Below are positions 1-10,908 of a stretch of DNA of 64,000 nt, piece by piece. Location: assembly GCF_022376445.1 (NCBI RefSeq), contig NW_025954968.1:124001-188000 (forward strand), written 5' to 3'. A model generated the notes under the pieces. That model was not told the origin of the DNA and searched no databases. It worked only from the letters and a program-made list of their open reading frames with translations. Position 1 is the stretch's first letter; each line of letters begins with the position of its first letter. The position numbers were made by a program, and so were the translations under genes. This DNA is from Fomitopsis serialis. Lineage: Eukaryota > Basidiomycota > Agaricomycetes > Polyporales > Fomitopsidaceae.

Positions 1-1044
1 CAGACAGCCTGACATCATTGTCAGAAGAGGTTCAATGTTTATATACTGTATACTGGATGGTATGACATACCTGCTGCAGGACATGAAATTGGAAGTCTAG
101 CCAGATGCCCAGACTCAATGTGCTGCTTCAAATCATACAGGGTTGCATGATAGAAGCATGAACAACGTGGAAGGCGACAACGATAGCCACCGTCAGCCTA
201 CAGTAGGTCAAGTTGAGTGTTACATACATGTTGGCAAGAAGAAGAAAATGAAGAAAATTACCTCTTCTTTCAAATGCCTCAGATGAAGCTGTATGTGCTG
301 GATCAAAGGAGGATCAGTGTATGCTCAAATCAAGGCAAAACAAAATGTGGATGCCACAAATATGCATGACAGCAAGTGTTAATGGATAAAATTCCTGACT
401 TGTCCTACACTAGCAAGCACTAAGAAAATATCACTCTCACCTCTCTCAATGCAGTCCAGCTGTTAAGCTCTGCTTCACATATACCACTCCATTCGCATGG
501 CAGTGGGATTTGTGACAACACATTTTGAGCGAACTCAGTGACATTGTCCACAGTGAGAACATTTACCATTGACCTCCCAGGGTCACTGATGTAAACAGAG
601 AGAGGGAGGATGTCAGGGTGGTAGAGCTTGGCAATGTGCAATGATGGTGGTGAGTGGCCACAGTCTCAATTCCGCGCCACCTTCGTTGACCGTGAGAATT
701 TCCAACAGCGGACTTTGAATCGGGGATGCTTAAGGCTCGCCGCCGATGCACCCGCGCCACTTGAACTGCATCCACAGGAAGGCCTCACTACATTGAACAG
801 GGCATAGGCACAACATCAGGGCAGCACAATGTATACATGTTTCTCATTACAGTTGTTATGACACGAGAACATCACAGACACTGGCATCTATGCACCTTCA
901 TGGGAGCATCAGCTACCTATCTCATCCCAATTCACAGCCTCAGTGTACAGTGTTCAGTATGTCCCAGATGACAGTCTTGTCGGTGTATGACTTGTAACTT
1001 AACACCATCAAACTGTCTCCGTGATTACTACTAGGCCATACTGA
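1..1044 (-). other. AT-rich segment with possible F-box/LRR tail
   Basis: No complete gene is recognisable. A minus-strand reading segment at 420-641 has leucine-rich F-box style (LTVDNVTEFAQNVLSQI, then ELNSWTALRE) and ends at a GT that could be an intron donor. Its local pattern and AT-richness resemble the F-box protein near 20 kb, where LTVNAINDAIAALNVVQYI occurs. I infer that this could be the 3' part, or a decayed copy, of an F-box gene. The similarity is by eye only, and no F-box motif is visible here. Confidence 0.2.
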
Positions 1045-2136
1045 TTACTGGAAGTCCGGTAGGAAGATCTCCTTCAACATCCGGGCAGTATCCGGAGGAC
1101 CTGAGACAGCATGGCCAATGGTTCGAGGGTCCGAATAGATCTCGTAATCATTGCCGCCCTACAGACGTGGTTCAGTATACTGCATCATCACGACTGCAGA
1201 CAACAAATATGCCTTGTATGTCTTATCGCCGAAGAAATGGATCTCCTCGAATTGCTCATCTTCGACGTGTCGGAGGCAATATGTCTTGTCCCACCCATTG
1301 GGGAAGACATCAAATGATATTTGCCCGCCGATCGAGAATGTTAGGCCGTAATCAGCGAACTTCTCTCGTAGCACTTCGACAAAGGCGCGGCGGACTTCGT
1401 GTTGCTGCGCATAGCGATTAGTTGGCAAGTCGAGGGTGAGAAGGACATATCATACCTTATCGTAGGCGGCGAAGTCAAGCCGTTCTTGTAACCTGTGCAG
1501 CATAGGCGCGCCGTTAGACGAACGTAACTATGCCAGATGAGACTCACGTTGCATTGCGCCCGATAGGGCTGACGTTGATCATGCCATTGCGGAACTCGAT
1601 GAACGTCCCCCTGCAGAGAAATAAAGACAATGGCATTCGCAGAATTGGCCTTATACTTACCGCTTGATGGGAATATCAAGATCCGCGATATAGTGCAGGA
1701 TGAACTTCGCCAAAGTCTTGTAACGCTCCTCACCCACAAACTTGATGAATGACTGTGACGGCAATGGTACAGCCATCTTGTACGCCGTCAAACCATTCTC
1801 CGCAAAAGTGTAGTCAAACTCGTCAATTGCTACAAGGACATCAGCATATCTGGTTTGTCGGCCCTGCGCATGGCACTCACCTGCGGACCCCTGAACCGTG
1901 AGCTGCTCCGAGATCTTGACGAAGTCCGAGCCGCCGACCACGCCGATGACCATCTTCTTGCGCAATGCACGAAGCAGTCTGATCATCTCCGGAGAGACAG
2001 TCTGTTCCTCAGGGTGAGTCTGGTTGAGCTTGGCATGCTATTCACCTCATACCTGTCGCGGCCGGGTGAGAGTGTCATCGACATCGAAGAGGACCAGTTT
2101 CTTTTGCGGTCGATCAGCGAATACACTAGCGGCCAT
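1045..2136 (-). CDS. SEC53: phosphomannomutase (HAD superfamily)
   Basis: Converts mannose-6-phosphate to mannose-1-phosphate in the cytosol. This is the entry step to GDP-mannose for N-glycans, O-mannosylation and GPI anchors. The start at 2136 opens [11 protein letters not shown] and leads at once into the HAD nucleophile motif [11 protein letters not shown] (DxDxT). After introns follow [32 protein letters not shown], the family signature [18 protein letters not shown], and [19 protein letters not shown]. The end, [20 protein letters not shown], matches the usual C-terminus. There are several introns, the first about 47 bases. No frame break was found, and the length of about 270 residues is normal for eukaryotic PMM. 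It lies head to tail with the VMS1 gene upstream. Identity is secure. Confidence 0.95.
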
Positions 2137-2482
2137 GGTAGACTTGCTGTTTATGGTTTCAAGGTAGGCAGATGGAGGAGGGTAGACTGGGCGAAAAGTG
2201 CAGACGTGGAGGATACGACGGCGAGTCGCGTCCGAGCCGCAGCCGCCTTAAGCATGTTCAGGTCAAGGTGCGATCGATCATCTCGGAGCGCCCGCTCAAT
2301 GAACATCGCCTCCGCTCGTTTTCCACTGTACATAAGTACTCGACTAGCGTAGTGCAACCATTACGACTACTCACTATTTATCTTACAGTCGGTCTTATAG
2401 GCGATCTCGTATACGTAGTATTGAGTACAATCGTGCCCGAATCATGGCTACAGTTCTACTTCGAGTATTGTGATCTAGAAAG

Positions 2483-4732
2483 TTATCGACCACCACTCAG
2501 CGCCTTCAGTCGCGCTTCAGCAGCACGCGCTCTACGCTCCCGTTCAACCTTCGCCCGCATTTCAGGTGTCAGGCCAGCAATACCCTCGCCAGCACCTGCA
2601 GAGCCCCCCAATCTCCGAGGCCCGCTCACTGGCTCAGTAGCCTTCGGCCTTGCCCTCATCTCTGGCACCTCCACAGGAACCGGACTGGGCGTACGGGACA
2701 CCCTCTCCTTCTCTCTCGCTTCCCGTTCCTTCACGCGATCTTTCAGTCCCTTCCGCCGCGTCTTCTTCTTCTCCTCGCGACCCTCCTCCATCTCTGCACT
2801 CAGCACGCTCGGCACACGTGCCCCATTCTCCGCGCCGAGCCAGTCCCACCAGTCTGGGTGGGTTGCCGCACTGCGCCGGAAGACGTCGCGCATTGCTCGC
2901 GTCCGCGCGAGGTCATATGCCGTGCGTCTAGAGCCTGCGGGTAGTGCGGGAGCATCTGAAGCATCGGAACGGTGCCCATCGTCCTCGGTAGCACTAGTCG
3001 GAACGTCTAGCGTAGGGTCCGCACGCATCTCCTCCAATAACCATCTGACCACGTCCGCTTGGCCCGCCTGAGCGGCTACCTGTAGAAGTGTACCGCACTT
3101 CTGCCCGGTCCACTCTGGGATGGATGCGTCGATGCCACCTAAGGCCGCGCCCTCGCGCTCCCAGAAAGCCTGCAGGGCGTCGAGACGACCCCTAGTCACC
3201 ATGTCCAACAGGCGGTCCCATTTCTCGCGTAATAACTGCTCCTCTCGCGGTAACGGACGAGGCTTTTCCTTAGGTTTACCAGGCGGCGCTGGAGCCTCTG
3301 CTGGCGGCTTCGGCTTCGGCTTGGGAAGAGATGCGAGATAGGCTTCGTCCTGAGCTTGAAGGTCCTCTTCAGTCAAATGGGACACCTTGGCCCGCGTGAG
3401 TTCCATTAGACATCGAGTAAGCTCAGATTGGGTCTGAGAGGTAAATATGAGCCGGCCTGACATCGTCGACGTCACTTATGCACTTACGGGACGACGGGTC
3501 GGAAACGGGAATGTGCGCAGCCGTTCATCGCCTAAGAGATCAGTTGGTTATGTACACCATTACAGTGAATTGAAGGGGGCCAACCTTTGTTAAGGATTGC
3601 GCCTTCATAGTCAAGAAAAATTCGCCTATTCGAGACGCTTGCGCGTATGAAGATGCGTTCACAGTTTTCAAGCTCCTCGGACCAGTCTTGCAGCAAGTTG
3701 CGGATATCCTGAGAGCCACGATGAATCGACCAAAATCATACACAATCAGGGTGGGAACTTACATCACGCAACGCTTGCTCACCGTATCGACGCAGCATGG
3801 CTCCGGCACTGACGGCTTTGCTCTTCGCATTATCGTTGACAGACTGAGATCCACCCTGCTTCCGGCGCGCTGCAGGGAGGCTGACATCAGCATCACACTA
3901 AACAATACGCAACCTCTACGCACTTGTATAGCGATGGAATGTCTTGTGATGGAGCACCTCGATCTCTGGTTTGGGCTTCTTCTGTTTGCCTTTCTTCGTC
4001 AACCCCCCTGGCCCGTCAGCCTCTGAATCGGGCCCCTTCACGCGAACAACAGCACCAGCAAAGTGCCCGCCGGCTACCATGAACAACGCCCAAGTACGCC
4101 CTTCCTCGCCGCCTTTCTGCATCTCCTTCAGCTCGTCCAGGTACGACGTAGCCGGTGTCGAAAGTGGGAAGAGGACCTTGTATACGCCTATCTGAGTGGA
4201 CGGAGGCGAATGAAACCATGCTAGTGGAGTACCCGGGCCAGCGGGTGTCGACTCTGTCGGTGAGGGTGAACGCGCTAGCTTGCGTGTCTTCTGTATGAGG
4301 GTCGCGACAGCATCCGAGTCATCCTCGGAGTCGCTTTCAGAAGACGATGCGGACCCAGAAAGCGAATCCTCCAATCCTGTAATCACTATTGTTACAAAGT
4401 GTCCTCCACGCTGGACGGAGCACGTTGGATAACTCACCGTCCACCAATTGGGCGAACTGGCTCTCCGAGACGGGCTTCCCCCCGTTCAACCTCGATTTGA
4501 CATTGTATCTGTGCCAGTCCGACCGGAAGTGGGTACGCTGCTCGTCGACGTCCAAGAATGTTATACCCAAGCAGACGTTACATGTCCGAGCTCCCGTAGC
4601 AGGAGGCGCGACCGGCGCCGAGGTCGCATCACGAGAAGGGGGTGGTGCTTGATTGACGACGCTGCGGGGAACCAGCGTGTCCACCAGTTCTTTGGGTAGA
4701 GAGAACGCATGATATTGAGAAGGATGGGACAT
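2483..4732 (-). CDS. VMS1: Vms1/ANKZF1 tRNA hydrolase of ribosome quality control
   Basis: Releases stalled nascent chains from 60S ribosomes and recruits Cdc48/p97, chiefly at mitochondria and in the cytosol. The start at 4732 opens MSHPSQYHAFSLPKEL. A C2H2-like finger follows (CNVC..F...QRTHFRSDWHRYNVK). After an acidic serine-rich linker comes the VLRF1 domain (TWALFMVAGGHFAGAVV ... HKTFHRYT). The catalytic loop KQGGSQSVNDNAK keeps the glutamine needed for peptidyl-tRNA cleavage, followed by SAGAMLRRYGEQALRD. The C-terminal half has ankyrin-like sequence (TLLQVAAQAGQADVVRWLL), a charged coiled coil, and a terminal VIM-type p97-binding motif (RRARAAEARL). All expected domains are present in order. 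It diverges from POL3 across a 1.45-kb promoter. Confidence 0.93.
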
Positions 4733-5386
4733 GATGTCGATCAAGAAAGGTTTCAATTTCAGTACTTGACAAGGCAGTATGGTTCGCGAGAGCACGATGG
4801 ATTTTCTACAAGCGTATAGATACAGCCAGTGGATCCGGGCGTATGGCTACAAGTCTTGACAGAGATATATGGTTATTTGCGATTACAAGTTTGAAGTCAG
4901 AGGACAGGTCGGCAGCGACTCCGAGTCATTGGTCTCAGTGAGAGTCAGAATCTTGAGCTTGAGCTTGATCACTTCACCAGAGCTGAGTCAGCGCCACAGG
5001 TCAGACAAGAATATCCGGAGCGCGCGGCGGAGGTTGTAAGAAAAAAATGGTCGCTGTCCTCCTACTCCCACAAGCATCAGCGCTTCAGCCGTTTGTTTTT
5101 CATCGACGCTCGCTCATCGTCGTTTGTGTCAACGTCAACGTAACAGTGGTATGATAGTCCGAACTTGAACAAAGTTACTTCAAACGACTCAAATTGTCAT
5201 GGTATGCAAACAGCTCTAGATATTTGGACGCGGTCTGGCTCATCTCACGTCCAACACACAGAAAGGATGCCTTAGCCATCGTAGAGCGTGCCCTAGTGTC
5301 CTGTTGGCGGATGACACAGGCTTCCAGCATCGGGTTTGACTTGAACTTTGCCGTAGCATGCGACAGACGGCCGAACCCGTGTGATG

Positions 5387-5509
5387 CAGGGCATCACGCA
5401 GGGCATCATGCAGGGCATCACGTAGGGCATCACACAGGACACCACGCTGCCCTGTGTGATGCCCTGCGTGATGCCCTGTGTGATGCCCTGTGTGATGCCC
5501 TGCGTGCCA
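5387..5509. repeat. head-to-head 12-bp tandem repeat (hairpin-forming)
   Basis: Five imperfect copies of CAGGGCATCACG run from 5387 to 5446. A three-base turn follows, then five copies of the reverse complement (CCCTGYGTGATG) run from 5450 to 5509. Most units differ only at one or two positions (A/G or C/T). The two arms can pair over roughly 55-60 bases with few mismatches. The unit length is a multiple of three, so the open frames crossing it read as HHAG/HHTG or CDAL repeats; these are by-products. Confidence 0.9.
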
Positions 5510-6107
5510 GTGATGCTCTATGTAATCACGACATTTCACCAAGTACTTACATAGTCAACAGCAACTTCCTTGGTCACTCCCTATGAATCCAGAAGGGTGT
5601 CGCGAGCCTCGCAAATTGATGCAGCTTACCTACTTGAAGTTTCTGTTCAGTTTATAGTCACAAGTTCTATTGTCATTGATGTCAATGAAAATTTAAACAC
5701 ACCAATTCTCCTCGCACTCCACATTGAACATCCCGGAGAGTGCGAGCAAATCATCTCGGAAGTTCCTACGCATAGAGATGTAGATTTGTACACACAGACC
5801 ACCAGTCGTCTTGCCCATCTTCCGACATTCAAGTTTAATGACTCCCTTACTATACATTTCTATTGCCAAGTACTGTGTCACATCGCGTGTCCAACATGTT
5901 GCAAGGCTGCAGTATCTGCTCATACTCGTATTACCGCACATGACCATGTTCATCGACGGAAAGCCAACTCGGAAGAAAGCTCTGAGCAAGTCACATCGGT
6001 TCTCGGACGCAAGTTGCGCGCGACGATGACCCCGTGACCGCGTCTGATCTGTGCCACAGGGCAAACAAGGCCAAGCGCGTCACCGCGTGTGTAACAAGGC
6101 GCTCGAG

Positions 6108-6113
6108 ACGCGT
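6108..6113. promoter_or_regulatory. MluI cell-cycle box (ACGCGT) upstream of POL3
   Basis: ACGCGT sits 70 bases before the POL3 start, at the centre of the 12-base palindrome GAGACGCGTCTC (6105-6116). In ascomycete yeasts MBF binds ACGCGT and drives G1/S expression of replication genes, including DNA polymerase subunits. A conserved role in this basidiomycete is inferred. Confidence 0.5.
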
Positions 6114-6182
6114 CTCTCGTCACAGTCCCTACATCGTCGCGTCGCGTTCACCCTCGTTGCCCCTTACTGATTAAGGATCAAC

Positions 6183-9100
6183 ATGGCGACCATTTCTGGG
6201 ACAGTATCTGTCTCAACCAAAGAAAACATTCCACTAACGCGGTGAGCGGCGAGCGACATTCACGTTCTTTACCATTCGGACCATGCTAATGGTCACTACT
6301 CCAGGACCGCTCAGAGACGTTCAGTGATTCTCATGGCGCGCATTCACAACCTTTAGCGAAGAGAAGAAAGTAGCAGGAGACTCCTTCCAAGGCTCACAGC
6401 CTACGAACCAGCCTTCCTTCGCGGATGTGCTTGAACGCCTCAAGGAAGATGCCGGTGAAGCTAAGGGTGTGTGGACCCCCGTCACGTCGGTCTCAACCTT
6501 ATAATCTCCTCTCTAGACGTCGAAGGCGGTGCCGACTGCTGGCCTCGCCCCAAGATTGGTCATATCAATGAGCAAAGGGATGCTATTAGTACGTGTACCA
6601 CGTCCCTTCGGTTCTACACTGAAACTTTGCGAAGTATTCCAACAAATCGATGTCGAGGACTGTTACGATGGAGGAGGGGTGGGATTCCGGATCTTTGGTG
6701 TCACAGAGGTTAGTTGATCTTTGACATAAGTCACGCATCCGCTGAAGTATATTCCCCAGGCGGGCCACAGTGTGATGGCGTACATCACCGACTTCTTCCC
6801 TTACTTCTACGTTGCGGCACCGCGTGGATTCACAGAAAGTGATACGTGGGCCTTTGCAGAGTACCTGAACGTAAGTTACTTGACTTTGCTTCCCAAGATG
6901 CCATGCTCAGTCTCTTCAGAATGCTGGCAACGGCGGAGTCAAGGGTTGTGAGCTCATCAAGAGGCGAAGCCTTTGGGGGTACAGGGGCGATGACTGGATC
7001 ATATTTATCAAGATCACCTTTTTGAACCGCGCAGCTTGCCAAGAATTCGAGATGAGTTTCTTCATATAACACGACTTCTCCCAGGAACTGATATCTGCAT
7101 CGGAATGTCCACGCATCTTCGAACGAGGCGAATGTAGCTTCCGCGACCTCTTCAAGGACCAAGTCGCCACGTTTGAGAGCAACATTCAATTCACCCTGAG
7201 GTTTATGATCGACGCCAAGGTATTTCATGGTGGGACTTTGAGCTGATCAATACTCACATTATTACAGTTGGTCGGCATGAATTGGATTGAGGTTCCTGCT
7301 GGTTCCTATAAATTGATGCCCGAGAACAAGAAGAAGTCACATTGTCAGATAGAACTCACTGTTCGGTGAGCTATTATAAGGCGGAGAATCAGTGAAGATT
7401 CGCATTGAATTTGAACACAGGTGGGACCGGTTCATATCGCATACGCCAGAGGGGCAGTGGTCGAAGATTGCACCACTGCGTATACTGAGCTTCGATATAG
7501 AGTGTGCCGGTCGGAAAGGTATTTTCCCTGAGGCGAACATCGATCCTGTCATCCAGATCGCGAGTATGGTCACTCGCCAAGGTACGCAACGCGCATCATC
7601 AAAATGTCCAATCGGTATTCAACCTGTTATAGGCGAGAGCAAGCCCTTCATTCGCAATGTGTTCACCCTCAACACTTGCGCGCACATCGTGGGCTCGCAG
7701 GTCCTCAGTTTCGATGACGAGGCCGAGCTTCTCAATGCATGGCAGCAATTTGTGGAGGAGGTCGACCCGGACGTTGTTATCGGGTACAACATCGCCAACT
7801 TCGATTTGCCGTACCTGCTTGACCGTGCCAAGACCATCAAGGCGGACAAGTTCGCTTACCTGGGCCGTATGAAAAGCGAGCAAACTCCTTCAGGAAATCC
7901 GTGTACATACTAATCTTTCTTACCAGATGCCAAGGCCCAGACGAAGGAGACGCATTTCTCGTCGAAGGCGTTCGGCCAGCGTGACTCGAAGGACACTGCG
8001 CTTGACGGCCGGCTCCAGGTCGATGTCCTGCAGTACATGCAACGTGAGCACAAGTTGCGTAGCTATACGCTGAATTCCGTCTGTGCGCAATTCCTGGGGG
8101 AACAGAAGGAGGATGTGCATCACTCAGTCATTACGGAATTGCAAAACGGGACCTCAGAGTCGAGGAGAAGGCTGGCGGTCTACTGTTTGAAAGTGAGTAC
8201 AACTTTACACAAGACGGCGTGCACGATCTCATTGGCACAACAGGACGCGTATCTGCCCCAGCGACTGGTGGATAAGCTCATGTGCTTCATCAACTACACT
8301 GAGATGGCCCGTGTAACCGGCGTCCCGTTCAACTACTTGCTCTCCCGTGGACAATCGATCAAGGTGCTGTCCCAGCTTTACCGAAAGGCCAACGATGATG
8401 GTTATATCATCCCATCGTTGAAAGGAGAGGGTAGGTTGACACTGAGCTATTACTCGGTACTCCCGTTAACTGATCGGCTACAGGTTCGGATGAGCAATAT
8501 GAGGGCGCCACCGTTATTGAGCCCAAGAAAGGTTACTACGATGTGCCTATCGCAACGCTAGATTTCAGTTCTCTGTACCCATCAATCATGATGGCGCACA
8601 ATCTCTGCTACACGACACTCATTGACAAGAAGACCATCGACCGCCTTGATCTTGCCAAGGATGTAGACTACATCCAGACACCGAACAATGGTAACATTTC
8701 CCGTCGCTCTCAGCGCACACATGCACTGATTCAATGGAATAGATTTCTTCGTCACGTCCACTAAGCGGAAAGGCCTCCTTCCCACTATTCTGGAGGACCT
8801 CATCGGGGCACGTAAACGGGCCAAGGCCGATCTGAAGAAGGAGACGGATCCATTCAAGCGTGCTGTGCTGGACGGTCGTCAACTTGCCTTGAAGATCAGT
8901 GCCAACTCCGTGTATGGTTTCACGGGCGCAACTATCGGCAAATTGCCTTGTCTACCTATATCTTCTAGCGTCACTGCGTATGGCCGACAGATGATTGAGA
9001 AGACCAAGCAGGTTGGTCTAGCTTACACCTCGATTGTTACTCAGCTTATCATGACCCGTGATTTCAGGAAGTGGAGGCCGAATACTGCATTGCCAACGGC

Positions 9101-10658
9101 CACACGCACGATGCCGAGGTCATCTATGGTGATACTGATTCGGTCATGGTGAAATTCGGACCGACAGACCTACCCTCTGTCATGGCTCTAGGTGAGGCTC
9201 TCTCATCCTCCGCCGAACTGTGGTCTGACCAGAAGTCGTCTGATGCAGGAAGCCAGGCCGCGGACTATGTCACGGCGAAATTCATCAAGCCGATTAAGCT
9301 AGAGTTCGAGAAGGTCTACTTCCCGTATCTGCTCATCAGCAAGAAGCGCTATGCGGGTTTGTACTGGACAAGGCCGGAGAAGTACGACAAGATGGACACG
9401 AAGGGTATCGAGGTACGTCTTGAGGATGAAGGGCATCGGTAGCCTATTCACCACCCAGATCAGACTGTCAGACGAGACAACTGTCGACTCGTGTCTACCG
9501 TCATTGAGACGTGTCTTCACAAAATGCTCATCGACAGAGATGTCAAAGGGGCAGAAGAGTGAGTCCTAACGATGCAGATCGTAGTACCGTTCTGACCATT
9601 TTGTGTAGCTATACCAAACAGATCATCTCAGATCTCTTGCAGAACAAAGTCGACATGTCGCAGCTTGTGATCACGAAGGCCCTCGCAAAAGCTGGTAGGT
9701 TGAGTAGACTACGTATCCGCGAAAAGACACTGATGTAGTGCGCAGACTATGCCGGCAAGCAAGCGCACGTAGAATTGGCGGAGCGGATGAAACAGCGTGA
9801 TGCAGGTTCCGCACCTGCTCTTGGTGACCGTGTAGCATATGTCATCATCAAAGGCGTGAAGGGTACGTCGCTGTGCGATTCAAGCCACATGTACTGTTCT
9901 TGAACATCTCGATTAGGCGCTGCCGCGTACGAGAAGTCCGAGGATCCTATCTACGTCCTCGAGAACAACATACCGATAGACACGAAGTACTATCTCGAGA
10001 ACCAGCTCTCCAATCCTCTCATGAGGATTTTTGAGCCTATCCTCGGCGAGAAGGCTTCATCCCTATGTGAGTCGCATCTCGATCCAGTACTATACCGTCT
10101 GACTGTGAGCCGGATTTCGTTAAGTGTCTGGTGATCACACGAGGACAATCCAGATAGCCACGCCCAGCGTCGGCGGTTTGATGAAGTTCGCAGTGAAAAC
10201 TGCGACCTGCATGGGCTGTAAGACACCTCTGCGGCCTAACAACAGTATGAAGAGTACGTCTTTGGACTGCCATCCATCGCTATCCAACTGACGCTTGCCC
10301 AGATGGTGCCGTGTGCAACAACTGCCGACCAAGATTGGGTGATCTCTTCCAGAAGCAGGTGCGGAATGCCGTTTGTGTCGTCGAGAGCCAGCACTGAGCA
10401 GGTTACCAGGTGACCGCAACTTCTGAGATGCAAGTACGCTTCTCCCGTCTGTGGACACAATGTCAACGGTGCCAGGGCTCCCTGCATATGGTCCGTGCAC
10501 TCCGATCATCCCACGCGTACTCTGCTAACGACTGATATTTTCAGGATGTTCTGTGCAGTAGCAGGGATTGTCCCATCTTCTACATGAGGAAGAAGGCGCA
10601 GAAAGATGTCGAGGATGCTAATACCCAGCTCGAACGCTTTGACCAGGAACTCTGGTAG
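6183..10658 (+). CDS. POL3: DNA polymerase delta catalytic subunit
   Basis: Lagging-strand replicative polymerase with 3'-5' proofreading, acting in the nucleus with PCNA. The proposed start at 6183 ([15 protein letters not shown]) splices in frame at ACGCG|gtgagc to [11 protein letters not shown], then [19 protein letters not shown]. The N-terminal domain has [12 protein letters not shown] and [20 protein letters not shown]. Exonuclease motif I is [15 protein letters not shown] and motif II is [18 protein letters not shown]. Polymerase motif A is [10 protein letters not shown], motif B region [12 protein letters not shown], and motif [14 protein letters not shown]-terminal cysteine modules follow: CysA (CMGC ... 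CNNC) and CysB (CQRC ... CSSRDC), the latter holding the 4Fe-4S cluster in this family. Many short introns occur and no frame break. It ends [12 protein letters not shown]. The first exon is the least certain part. Confidence 0.95.
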
Positions 10659-10908
10659 GCGGCGAGTCTGTATCCGGAATCATGCGTTGTATCTTTATTG
10701 TCGCGAGCATGGGACTTATGTTTACCTCAGCACTTGCATAATGTGTATTCTAGCGTATGTTGAATCCGCTGCTGTAGCTCACATGGACGTAGTGGGACAA
10801 TCCAGTGCTCTGAAGTTGTGATCGAGACGCGAGGCCTAACGCAGCGAGTCACGCGAGCACACTACGTTGAACAGAGAAGAATGGGGAGAAGACGCCAGCC
10901 ATACATGT

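Larger units (their letters stand above)
4733..6182. promoter_or_regulatory. VMS1/POL3 divergent intergenic region
   Basis: This 1.45-kb gap separates two divergently transcribed genes. It holds the head-to-head 12-base repeat at 5387-5509 and the MluI cell-cycle box at 6108-6113, both listed separately. Open frames of up to 155 codons exist on the plus strand (5570-6037) and on the minus strand (5693-6064). Neither shows a recognised domain, and I do not call either as a gene. Confidence 0.6.

Noticed and set aside
2172..3071. 299-codon plus-strand frame
   Set aside because: Antisense to the VMS1 C-terminus, serine/arginine-rich, an expected shadow of GC-rich coding sequence.
5381..5515. 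CRISPR-like array
   Set aside because: No spacers, 12-base units in direct contact, eukaryotic context; it is an inverted minisatellite.
5570..6037. 155-codon plus-strand open frame
   Set aside because: No domain, odd composition, overlaps an equally open minus-strand frame; lies in a divergent promoter.
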